From assembly GCF_023115465.1 (NCBI RefSeq), contig NZ_CP096034.1, positions 1,736,001 through 1,800,000 on the forward strand: a stretch of 64,000 bases of DNA, read 5' to 3'. Below are positions 44,141-51,819 of this stretch, in pieces. This stretch comes from Gottfriedia acidiceleris (GTDB lineage: Bacteria > Bacillota > Bacilli > Bacillales > Bacillaceae_G). The first letter of the stretch is position 1. Each line of letters begins with the position of its first letter. The translations under genes were made by a program, and so were the position numbers. A model generated the notes under the pieces. The model worked only from the letters and a program-made list of their open reading frames with translations, was not told the DNA's origin and made no database searches.

Positions 44141-44911
44141 ATGATAACTGAAATCGCAAATAAAATATATATGCACCAAAAAAACGGTCTAGAAATGGAT
44201 AAAATTACGATTGAACATCCAGAACTAAACGTTAATAATGCTTATGAAATTCAAAAACTAAGTATAGATAATGCGATTAAAAATGGAGATCCATTAATTG
44301 GTTGGAAAATGGGACTAACAAGTATTGCTAAACAAAAATCTGTAAATGTTGATGAGCCGATTTATGGACGCTTAACAAAATCGATGGAATTAGAAGAAAA
44401 TAAATTAAAGATGGAAGGGTCAATCCATCCTAGGGTTGAGCCAGAAATCGCATTTATGATTAACAAGCCATTGTTTGGACATGATGTAACAGCAAAAGAT
44501 GTATGGGAAGCAACTGAGTATATTGTACCTGCATTAGAAGTAATCGATAGTCGATATAAAAATTTCTCATTTACACTAACAGATGTAGTAGCAGATAATG
44601 CATCTTCATCAAAATTTATCATTGGTAAACAACAATATTCACCTACATATACTTCTTGGGATGAAATTAATGTTGAATTATATAAAAATGGGGTTAAAGT
44701 ACAAAGTGGAATAAGTTCTGATGTACTAGATCATCCTGTAGAATCTGTCGTAAAGTTAGTGCAGATGCTAAGTAAAAACGGTGAACAAATTGAGCCAGGG
44801 ATGATTATCTTAACAGGTGGTATTACAGAAGCGATCCATGTTGAAGAGGGCGATATTGTAGAAGCACGTTTTGATGGAATCGAGACAATGTCACTACAAG
44901 TAACGAGGTAG
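44141..44911 (+). CDS. nbaG: 4-oxalocrotonate (2-oxo-3-hexenedioate) decarboxylase
   Basis: This 256-residue paralogue of the hydratase at 41399 has the features of the DmpH/NbaG decarboxylase: GWKMGLTSIAKQKSVNVDEPIYGRL, HPRVEPEIAFMI, ALEVIDSRYKNFSFTLTDVVADNASSSKF and LTGGITEAI. It removes CO2 from 4-oxalocrotonate to give 2-oxopent-4-enoate. In known systems it forms a complex with the hydratase. GAGAGGAG precedes the ATG, 13 bases after the aldolase stop. Confidence 0.92.
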   Translation: MITEIANKIYMHQKNGLEMDKITIEHPELNVNNAYEIQKLSIDNAIKNGDPLIGWKMGLTSIAKQKSVNVDEPIYGRLTKSMELEENKLKMEGSIHPRVEPEIAFMINKPLFGHDVTAKDVWEATEYIVPALEVIDSRYKNFSFTLTDVVADNASSSKFIIGKQQYSPTYTSWDEINVELYKNGVKVQSGISSDVLDHPVESVVKLVQMLSKNGEQIEPGMIILTGGITEAIHVEEGDIVEARFDGIETMSLQVTR

Positions 44912-44917
44912 TATATT

Positions 44918-45118
44918 ATGCCAATCATTCAAATCCAACTGATTGAAGGTAGAAGTACAGAATTAAAAAAACAATTAATGAGAGGAATAAATGAAGTTGT
45001 TTGTCGTACTTTGGACGTTCAGCCAGCACAGGTAAGAATTTTAATAAACGAATTCGAAAAAGAAAATTGGTCCGTTGGTGGAGTTGCAAAGGATGAAGAA
45101 AAAAGTCCCTATTTGTAG
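44918..45118 (+). CDS. 4-oxalocrotonate tautomerase
   Basis: This 66-residue tautomerase begins MPIIQIQLIEGRS, so Pro2 becomes the catalytic N-terminal proline, and Arg residues near 11 and 40 complete the active site. It interconverts the 2-hydroxymuconate and 4-oxalocrotonate forms ahead of decarboxylation. It starts six bases after the decarboxylase stop. The last codons and the stop lie within the terminator hairpin that closes the cluster. Confidence 0.93.
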   Translation: MPIIQIQLIEGRSTELKKQLMRGINEVVCRTLDVQPAQVRILINEFEKENWSVGGVAKDEEKSPYL

Positions 45119-45128
45119 GGACTTTTTC
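45100..45128 (+). terminator. terminator closing the aromatic-degradation cluster
   Basis: AAAAAGTCCCTA pairs with TAGGGACTTTTT around TTTG; it overlaps the tautomerase stop codon. Confidence 0.9.
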
Positions 45129-45221
45129 TTGTTTCTACTGTTCAAACGTGGGTTAGAACGGCCCCTGTTTTTTCCACTTTGATGTAGGGTGGAAGGTTAC
45201 TCTTTTAATCATTATAGAGAA

Positions 45222-45938
45222 CTAATCTATGTTACAGATATCTTTTGGGCAGTTATCACAGCCAATTTCATTTTTAAGAAATTGTATGTCTTTTAGAATA
45301 ATTTTTCCATCAGGTGAATAACTAATAACGTTTTTTTTCTTTAAATCACTTAACATCCGATTAACACTTTCTCTTGTAGCAGCACAAAACTTAGCTAATT
45401 CTTGATTGGTAAGATGAATAGTAAGAAGAATTCCGTTTTCTATTAATTCCCCGTAAGAGTTCGATATACGGATGAGTGTAGAGTAAAGTGCGCCTTTTTT
45501 ACCATTTAATACTAAGTCTCGAATCTTAGATTGATTTTTTCTAAGGTGAGTAGAAATCCATTTCATAAATTCAAATGTCAATGGAGCATGGTTAATAAGT
45601 TTTTTCTCCAAAAGATCTTTAGGAATAACCTGCACTTCTGCTGCTTCTAATGCGTAAGCGCTAAGCATATAATTTGCATTCTCTGAAAAGAGAGTCAATT
45701 CTCCAATTAAGTCATCTTTTTGACAAATGCGAAGATTTAATTCATCACCGTATAGAGTCAGTTTACTTATTTGGATCATTCCTGATTTAATTAGATACAA
45801 TTCTTTAGCATCTTCTCCTTCTTGAAATATGAAGGTGCCTTTTTTTACTGAACGAGTTGATCCAATTGACTGTAATAAGGAAGCCAAATCTTTTGAAACG
45901 ATTGAAAGGTCACTTTTTCTATTATTGTTTTGTTCCAT
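45222..45938 (-). CDS. fnr: oxygen-sensing Fnr regulator (Crp/Fnr family, C-terminal Fe-S cluster)
   Basis: This 238-residue regulator has a cyclic-nucleotide-like N-terminal domain, a dimerisation helix and a winged helix with TNQELAKFCAATRESVNRMLSDLKKK near residues 170-195. The C-terminal CDNCPKDIC places cysteines at 227, 230 and 235, the positions that ligate the 4Fe-4S cluster in B. subtilis Fnr, and the total length is the same. The ATG at 45938 has GGAG eight bases upstream and is preferred to the TTG just before it. It should activate genes under oxygen limitation, including hcp nearby. Confidence 0.94.
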   Translation of the reverse strand: MEQNNNRKSDLSIVSKDLASLLQSIGSTRSVKKGTFIFQEGEDAKELYLIKSGMIQISKLTLYGDELNLRICQKDDLIGELTLFSENANYMLSAYALEAAEVQVIPKDLLEKKLINHAPLTFEFMKWISTHLRKNQSKIRDLVLNGKKGALYSTLIRISNSYGELIENGILLTIHLTNQELAKFCAATRESVNRMLSDLKKKNVISYSPDGKIILKDIQFLKNEIGCDNCPKDICNID

Positions 45939-45941
45939 CAA

Positions 45942-46340
45942 AGTATCTCCGCTCCGTTATAAGTTGAACATCAATGTTTTTATGTATTTATCAAGAAAAC
46001 AAGTATTTTATGTATTACATTTATTATTATACTACCATGCTATTGAATAGCATAGAACTGAAAGTATAGTAAAAATACAAGTGGCAATGGGCTAGATTTT
46101 AATGTGACCAATTGATAAGTTAATGTGGGTTTAGATTCTAAAAGAATTAAGAATTTTTAAAGGTAAGAGGAGCAGTCAAAGTAAATTAAGTAGTTAAGAA
46201 AGGGTTATGATGCTGAAATACTACTTTTGGTTCGTTATTTAGGAGAAAAATTTTAATTACGTTTAATAGAATAAATAGATGTAAGTAGTAGAAAACGAGT
46301 GAAATAATAATTTATAAATGCATATTCGGACTAAAATAAT
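45942..46340. other. intergenic region before element copy 2
   Basis: This AT-rich stretch upstream of fnr shows no supported gene, Fnr box or strong hairpin. It ends where the T-rich tail of the distal duplicated hairpin begins. Confidence 0.4.
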
Positions 46341-46368
46341 AAAAGAACTTCTCATATAAGAGAAGTTC
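46341..46368 (-). terminator. distal copy of the duplicated hcp terminator hairpin
   Basis: GAACTTCTC pairs with GAGAAGTTC (46345-46368), followed on the minus strand by TTTTATTATTTT. The same 24 bases recur at 46883-46906. Confidence 0.85.
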
Positions 46369-46906
46369 TTGCTGTTGAAAAACTACCTTGTCAATTAATT
46401 ATCAAATTTTCGTAAAAGGAGTAAAGTGATGTTGATTTCCACTACAGGGTGCTCGCTTTCCATGGGGCGAGATTCTTTAGCCTCCTCGGCGAGCCTGCGG
46501 GGTCTCAGCCTTCCCGCTAATCCCATAGGAGTCGATCACCCCTCCGTTCCAATTAACTTATTCAATCAAAAAAAGTCTGCAATAAATACTAGTCAAATAG
46601 CCTTTACTTAGAGTAATCTAACTGTTGTATATTAATCAGCTTGTAGATCAATTAATATCGTACAATTATTAAACTAAACAATCGAATTTGTTTTCCTAAA
46701 AAAAGTCCATAATATTATTAACTTCTAAAAAATCATTATTAGTGTTATTGGAATCATGAAATTGCTCAAACATATTTATATTTAAAACCATTAAAGATCA
46801 TTCGAAAAATGCTAATTTATCATGATTAAATGTGCATTTAAAGTCCGTTTTCCCTATTGACGACTTTATATTTCAACACTCTGAACTTCTCATATAAGAG
46901 AAGTTC
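46345..46906 (-). mobile_element. terminator-associated noncoding element, copy 2 (intact)
   Basis: A 514-bp noncoding sequence (46369-46882) sits between two identical 24-base copies of the hcp terminator hairpin. It matches copy 1 (6642-6767 plus 8463-8841) from end to end with scattered substitutions. Its ends form a short imperfect inverted repeat (TGCTGTTGAAAAA and, on the minus strand, GAGTGTTGAAATA). A GC-rich module at about 46451-46553 can fold on itself, pairing CCATGGG with CCCATAGG. The 61-codon frame over it is not conserved in copy 1. Confidence 0.8.
46883..46906 (-). repeat. gene-proximal copy of the duplicated hcp terminator hairpin
   Basis: It is identical to 46345-46368 and lies 17 bases after the hcp stop, but element sequence (AGAGTG) follows instead of a U-tract. 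Confidence 0.88.
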
Positions 46907-46923
46907 CTTGTTCAATTAGGCTA

Positions 46924-48216
46924 TTAGCCTTGTAATATAGCTTTTAAATCGCTATGTGCATTTGTAATTAATTTTAAGCCAAATGTATCAACTAATACAT
47001 TCAAGACACCTGCATTAATAAAGTCAGGTGCTTTTGGTCCGATTCGAATATCTTGGATTCCTAGACTAAATAATCCTAATAAAATAGCTACAGCTTTTTG
47101 CTCAAACCAAGAAAGTATAATACTCACTGGCAATTCATTGACACTACAATTAAAGCTTTTTGCTAATGCAGTTGCAATTTTAATTGTTGAAATTGAATTA
47201 TTACACTGCCCTAAATCTATAAATCTAGGAATGTTTGTACCAATTACTGTACCGTATTCTACATCATTAAAGCGAAATTTACCGCATGATGTCGTTAAAA
47301 CTACTGTATCATTTGGTAAAGAAGTTACAAGCTCACGATAATATTCTCCACCTTTACCTGGAGCGTCACAACCTGCTACAACAAAGAAACGTTGAATCTT
47401 TCCATTTTTTACAGCTTCTACAATCTCAGGCGCAATAGACAAAACTGTTTCGTGATGATAACCAGTAGTCATTACTTCTTCTGATTCGATATTTGCTGCT
47501 GGTAGTTCTAATGCACGTTGAATTAATGGTGAAAAATCTTCCTCTATAATCTTTGTTACTCCTTCTAATCCCGCAACTTGATATGAGAAGAAGCGATCTG
47601 CATAACTTCCTTTTATAGGCATCACACAGTTTGTAGTTGCTAAAATCGCTCCAGGGAATTTTTCAAACAAACGCCGTTGATCAAACCAAGCTTTTCCAAT
47701 GTTACCCTTTAAATGTGAATATTTTTTCAATGCTGGATAACCGTGAGCCGGTAGCATCTCAGAGTGAGTGTAAATATGTATACCTTTACCTTCTGTTTGT
47801 TTTAACAATTCTTCTAATGCAAATAAATTGTGACCAGTTACAACAATGCATTTTCCCTCGATTTTATTAGAAGAAACTTGTACAGGTTCAGGAATTCCAA
47901 AATGTTTTATATGAGCATGATCTAAAAGCTCCATTACTCGAATTGCGGCTTCACCTACTTTCATCGCCATATCTATGTGTTCTTGTATGTTAAAATTAGA
48001 ATTTGTTAAAGTCATATAAAGAGCTTCATGAGTTACTTGGTCAACAAATGGATCAGTATAACCTAATTGAGCTGCATGCGTTCGATAAGCTGCAATTCCC
48101 TTTAACCCATAAATCATCGTATCTTGTAAACTTGCAATTGTTTCATCTTTTCCACATACACCTACAATTTTACATCCACCAACCGGAGTTTGTTCACATT
48201 GGTTACAAAACATCAT
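46924..48216 (-). CDS. hcp: hydroxylamine reductase / hybrid-cluster protein
   Basis: This 430-residue short-form Hcp has N-terminal cluster cysteines Cys4, Cys7, Cys15 and Cys21. Hybrid-cluster ligands appear in GHNLFALEE, TTNCVMP, VAGCDAPGKGG and TTSCGKFRF. Hcp reduces hydroxylamine or NO and protects against nitrosative stress in low oxygen. GGGGGATGA precedes the start, where two adjacent ATGs are possible. An Fnr box at 48273 sits at the activating position, and fnr is only 1 kb beyond the end of the gene. Confidence 0.95.
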   Translation of the reverse strand: MMFCNQCEQTPVGGCKIVGVCGKDETIASLQDTMIYGLKGIAAYRTHAAQLGYTDPFVDQVTHEALYMTLTNSNFNIQEHIDMAMKVGEAAIRVMELLDHAHIKHFGIPEPVQVSSNKIEGKCIVVTGHNLFALEELLKQTEGKGIHIYTHSEMLPAHGYPALKKYSHLKGNIGKAWFDQRRLFEKFPGAILATTNCVMPIKGSYADRFFSYQVAGLEGVTKIIEEDFSPLIQRALELPAANIESEEVMTTGYHHETVLSIAPEIVEAVKNGKIQRFFVVAGCDAPGKGGEYYRELVTSLPNDTVVLTTSCGKFRFNDVEYGTVIGTNIPRFIDLGQCNNSISTIKIATALAKSFNCSVNELPVSIILSWFEQKAVAILLGLFSLGIQDIRIGPKAPDFINAGVLNVLVDTFGLKLITNAHSDLKAILQG

Positions 48217-48245
48217 TCATCCCCCTAACAATTTTTACTAACTTA

Positions 48246-48288
48246 ATTATATGGGGGGATATAATCATTATTTGTGACTTAAATCACA
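48246..48288 (-). promoter_or_regulatory. Fnr-dependent hcp promoter with a perfect Fnr box
   Basis: TGTGACTTAAATCACA (48273-48288) is a perfect TGTGA-N6-TCACA palindrome. The minus-strand TATAAT lies at 48246-48251. With a start about seven bases beyond the -10, the box centre falls near -41.5, the class II activator position. Confidence 0.9.
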
Positions 48289-48740
48289 TGATATCTCTAA
48301 ATTCATAAATAAATTATTCCAAATTAAAAAGATAAATTAAATAAAGTTCATAGAAAACCAATAGAATTAGAGAACGGACTAGAAAAAAGATGGATCATAT
48401 TCTATAGGATGGAGAATGACGAAGATTGGGACGTAGTTTAAATGAGTGTTCCCTTTAGATGAGTTCCTTAAAGAAGTTTTAAGAGAAGTTGAATTGATTC
48501 TAATAGAGAATCGTTTTTTCGATTTGAGCCAAGCATCAGTAAAAATAAATACATTCAGTCTTATTCGTATTTAAACCTTGCATTTCAAAAGGTTTATTTC
48601 GTTAAAGACTACACGCAGAATTGATCATTGTAAACCTCAAAATGATAATGTGTATGGGTATTCATTTATTACATTAAAGTATGATTTTCTATAGCCTACT
48701 AATACTACACTCATAAATATTTAGAGTAGGTGAATTATTT
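48289..48740. other. intergenic region between divergent hcp and GH18 genes
   Basis: No supported gene or strong hairpin is seen in this 450-base stretch. The promoter of the GH18 gene should lie in the last 100 bases. Confidence 0.4.
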
Positions 48741-50450
48741 TTGGAATTATTTAAAAGGTTTGAAATAAATGAAATTAACAATGAAATAAATATTACCCTT
48801 TATCTTACACCATTTTTAGAAGAATTTGGAAGTGAGTTAGGGGACAATCAAGAAAAGCGATTTACAAGTTTAAAGAAAGCCGCAATTGATTATATTCAAA
48901 AAAGTGCTCCACAAATAAAAAATGCGTCAATTACAATTGTTGCTGGTTCTGTCATATTATCAACTTTTCCTTTGAAATCTTCAGCTCATGTAGCAAATTT
49001 CAATATGAGTTATTTGTTTTTCGGGAATACAGAAACTTATCTAAATCAAATTGACAAAACTCAAGGAAATCTAGATCTTGTCGCACCTAGTTTTTTTGAC
49101 CTTAACGCAGATGGAACGCTTAAAATTACAAGTCAGTTTAATGTAAACTTAGTGAATGAAATACATAAAAAGAACATTCGGATCGTTCCTTTTTTAAGTA
49201 ATCATTGGGACCGAGAACTGGGTCGAAAAGCTTTAGCAAATCGGGAATTGCTTTCAACTCAAATTGCCGATTTTATTATGCAGAATAACCTTGATGGAGT
49301 AAATATAGATATTGAAAATGTAACTGACGATGACCGTGACGCTTATACTGATTTAGTTCGTTTACTTCGAAATAAGCTACCTAAAGAGAAAGAAGTTTCC
49401 GTTGCAGTTGCTGCAAATCCACACGGTTGGACAGAAGGATGGCATGGCTCATACGATTATAAAGAATTGGAAAAATACGCTGACTATATTTTTATCATGG
49501 CTTATGATGAACACTATCAAGGTGGTCCCGCTGGTCCTGTTGCGAGTATAAATTGGGTAGATAAATCAATCCAATATGCATTGAATCAAGGTGTCCCAAA
49601 AGAAGAGATCGTTTTAGGTATCCCTTTCTTTGGCCGCTATTGGAAGGAAGGCAGTTCAACTGGTGGAGGGGGAGTTCCGGTTAATCAAGTTGAATCACTC
49701 ATCGCTAAATACAAGGGCATTGTTACATATGATGCAGAGAGCCAATCTCCAAAAGCGACGATTACAATCAAAGAAGGTGACACTCTTCCCGTTATACATG
49801 GGATAACATTACAGCCAGGAACCTATGTATTTTGGTATGAAAACTTGAATTCAATTAAAGCTAAAGTTGATTTAGTTCATAAATATGAGATTAAAGGGAC
49901 TGGAAGTTGGTCACTTGGAAATGAGAATACATCGATATGGGCTAATTACAATAGATGGTTAACAACACATGACGAAAGAGTAACGATTCCACCACCAGTT
50001 AAGAAAACAACAGTTACTTATCCGAATTTAAAGGCTGGTACCAAAGGAAGTGACGTAAAAAAATTACAAGTTGCACTAAAGACGCATAAATTTTATAAAG
50101 GAAATGCAAATGGTATCTATGATACAGGAACAAAAAATGCTGTTATTGCTTTTCAAAAGAAATACAAATTAAAGGTGGATGGTATTGCAGGAAAGGGAGT
50201 TCAATCGAAACTTTATAGTCTAAAGGCTCCTAAAACCTACGCACTATTAAAACAAGGTTCCAAAGGAAAAAATGTAATCGATTTACAAAATGCGCTAAAG
50301 AAGTTAGGGGACTATAATGGAACTGCTAATGGAGTGTATGATTCAAAAACAAAAGCAGCAGTAATGAATTTTCAAAAAAGAAATAAATTAAAAGTTGATG
50401 GAATTGCAGGTAAACAAACGCAATCAAAGTTATTTGCCATTATTAAGTAA
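48741..50450 (+). CDS. glycoside hydrolase family 18 protein with two C-terminal peptidoglycan-binding domains
   Basis: This 569-residue protein begins with an unassigned domain of about 80 residues (LFKRFEINEINNEINITLYLTPFLEEFGSELG) and no signal peptide. A GH18 barrel follows (about 85-405) with the catalytic motif LDGVNIDIE, where Glu192 is the acid/base, and FIMAYDEHYQGGPAGPVAS. Two PG_binding_1 repeats lie at about 438-495 and 505-565. The architecture resembles spore cortex-lytic N-acetylglucosaminidases such as YaaH/SleL but with a different binding module. The start is TTG with TAGGTG upstream. A spore or wall-turnover role is inference. Confidence 0.85.
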   Translation: MELFKRFEINEINNEINITLYLTPFLEEFGSELGDNQEKRFTSLKKAAIDYIQKSAPQIKNASITIVAGSVILSTFPLKSSAHVANFNMSYLFFGNTETYLNQIDKTQGNLDLVAPSFFDLNADGTLKITSQFNVNLVNEIHKKNIRIVPFLSNHWDRELGRKALANRELLSTQIADFIMQNNLDGVNIDIENVTDDDRDAYTDLVRLLRNKLPKEKEVSVAVAANPHGWTEGWHGSYDYKELEKYADYIFIMAYDEHYQGGPAGPVASINWVDKSIQYALNQGVPKEEIVLGIPFFGRYWKEGSSTGGGGVPVNQVESLIAKYKGIVTYDAESQSPKATITIKEGDTLPVIHGITLQPGTYVFWYENLNSIKAKVDLVHKYEIKGTGSWSLGNENTSIWANYNRWLTTHDERVTIPPPVKKTTVTYPNLKAGTKGSDVKKLQVALKTHKFYKGNANGIYDTGTKNAVIAFQKKYKLKVDGIAGKGVQSKLYSLKAPKTYALLKQGSKGKNVIDLQNALKKLGDYNGTANGVYDSKTKAAVMNFQKRNKLKVDGIAGKQTQSKLFAIIK

Positions 50451-50577
50451 AATTAAAAGAAACCTTATTTCAAAAAGGGCTCATTCCTCTATCTAATAAT
50501 TAAGCTTTTACCTCTCGTTTGAGAAAACCTTTGATGCCAAATGAAAATGAATAATCCAGTGTCTTATTTAGATTGGA

Positions 50578-50617
50578 AATCCCCACCGTAGGAAAAGCTA
50601 CAATGGGGATTTTTTTA
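50578..50617 (+). terminator. terminator downstream of the GH18 gene
   Basis: AATCCCCA pairs with TGGGGATT around an 18-base loop and is followed by seven Ts, though it lies 127 bases after the GH18 stop. Confidence 0.75.
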
Positions 50618-50707
50618 CTTTAAAGTATAAATCGGCATCGAGGAGAGTTCTTAGCAAAAAACTGATGATTTCTTTTTCGCTTAAGGCTCTTTTCGTCGAC
50701 GAGTTTC

Positions 50708-51652
50708 TTAAGGGTTTACAAATATAGGAGTTTTTGAAATGTAATAAGTAGTGTCGCTATGACCTATACCTGCTTTTGAAACAAATTCAACTTTTTGACC
50801 ATAAATCTCAGATAATTTATTTGCAATTGCACTTGGCTGACCAACTGAATTAAACATGTGTAAATAGCCAAAGTAGTATTCTGAAAGATCATAACCATCT
50901 GCATCATATTCATTTGTTAGATAAACTTTAAAATCTATGTCATTTACAGAATCTTTATATCCTTCCATGCCATTTATTAATTCAATAACAGTTTGTTTTT
51001 CAACCTTAGAAATAGGGTTGTTAGTTAAATTCGTAAGTCCTTGTACATCGGATGTTTTAAACCACATCGTTCCTTCTTTAATATGCTTTTCCCATAAAGC
51101 TTTTTTTTGTGTGTGAGTTTTTTTTGTCTTTTTTACATAGCTTGATGGAATATAAGTTGTAACTTCCTTATTCGTTTTGATTGTTTTTGTTTTACCATTT
51201 AACTTTGTTTTCTTATAAGTTGTTACCTTTTGACTTGTACTGTACCAACCATTCCCAACAGGTTTTAAAGATAAACCTTTAGATGAAGTGAAGGAATGCT
51301 TATTTTTAAACGATTTACTTTCATAACCCTTAATATTTTGGGCTAAAGTGTATACGTTTACATTCGTTGTTTCTGTAATGTACTTCTTATCATAATCAAT
51401 ATATTTAACTTTTGAATAGCCAACCTGATCGTAAGGGTTAGTTAAATTAAATGAAGAAGATTCAAGTACATGTGCAGGGACGCTAGCTCCAACTTGGTTT
51501 TCAACCCTAAATGGCTTTGTCGCCTGCTTATCTTCGAACATGACCATCCCTTTTGTTACAGTGCCAATTTCAGTATCGGCTTTGGCGATAGTTGAAAAAG
51601 AAAAGCTGAGTAAAGATACAATTGATAAGGTGTACAGTAATCTTTTTTTCAT
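50708..51652 (-). CDS. secreted protein of unknown function
   Basis: This 314-residue precursor has a clear signal peptide (MKKRLLYTLSIVSLLSFSFSTIAKA, cleavage near 25). The mature part is Lys/Thr-rich with repeated TYKKTKLNGKTKTIKTNKEVTTYIPSSY-like strands (about 145-185). The C-terminal region (about 215-314) contains NDIDFKVYLTNEYDADGYDLSEYYFGYLHMF. There is no lipobox, sorting signal or recognised enzymatic motif. GGAGAAT precedes the ATG. I do not recognise the family. Confidence 0.75.
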   Translation of the reverse strand: MKKRLLYTLSIVSLLSFSFSTIAKADTEIGTVTKGMVMFEDKQATKPFRVENQVGASVPAHVLESSSFNLTNPYDQVGYSKVKYIDYDKKYITETTNVNVYTLAQNIKGYESKSFKNKHSFTSSKGLSLKPVGNGWYSTSQKVTTYKKTKLNGKTKTIKTNKEVTTYIPSSYVKKTKKTHTQKKALWEKHIKEGTMWFKTSDVQGLTNLTNNPISKVEKQTVIELINGMEGYKDSVNDIDFKVYLTNEYDADGYDLSEYYFGYLHMFNSVGQPSAIANKLSEIYGQKVEFVSKAGIGHSDTTYYISKTPIFVNP

Positions 51653-51782
51653 CAGAGATTCTCCTTTAGGTTAGATAGTTGCATTAAAATTGTATCATCA
51701 TTGTATACATTAGACTATTGGTTAAAAATGTGAATTCCCGATTGGTTATAACATAGTGCTCTTTAAATTAGGGATATAAAAT

Positions 51783-51814
51783 AAGCCAAATCCAATTTTG
51801 TTAGGATTTGGCTT
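51783..51814 (-). terminator. terminator after the MFS transporter gene
   Basis: AAGCCAAATCC pairs with GGATTTGGCTT, with T-rich sequence on both sides; it is six bases beyond the transporter stop. Confidence 0.85.
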
Positions 51815-51819
51815 TATTT

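Noticed and set aside
45160-45205. TTCCAC/GTGGAA hairpin after fnr as a terminator
   Set aside because: On the fnr strand an A-run rather than a U-run follows, and the loop is long; too weak to annotate.
46426-46611. A 61-codon frame inside element copy 2
   Set aside because: The equivalent frame is broken in copy 1 (different length around the GC-rich module), so it is not under coding selection.
46345-46906. Interpretation of the element as a group IIC intron, which also targets terminators
   Set aside because: No reverse transcriptase, no recognisable domain V, and such introns do not duplicate the terminator hairpin.
48003-48308. A 101-codon plus-strand frame opposite hcp
   Set aside because: It is a shadow of the strongly conserved hcp frame and has no ribosome binding site.
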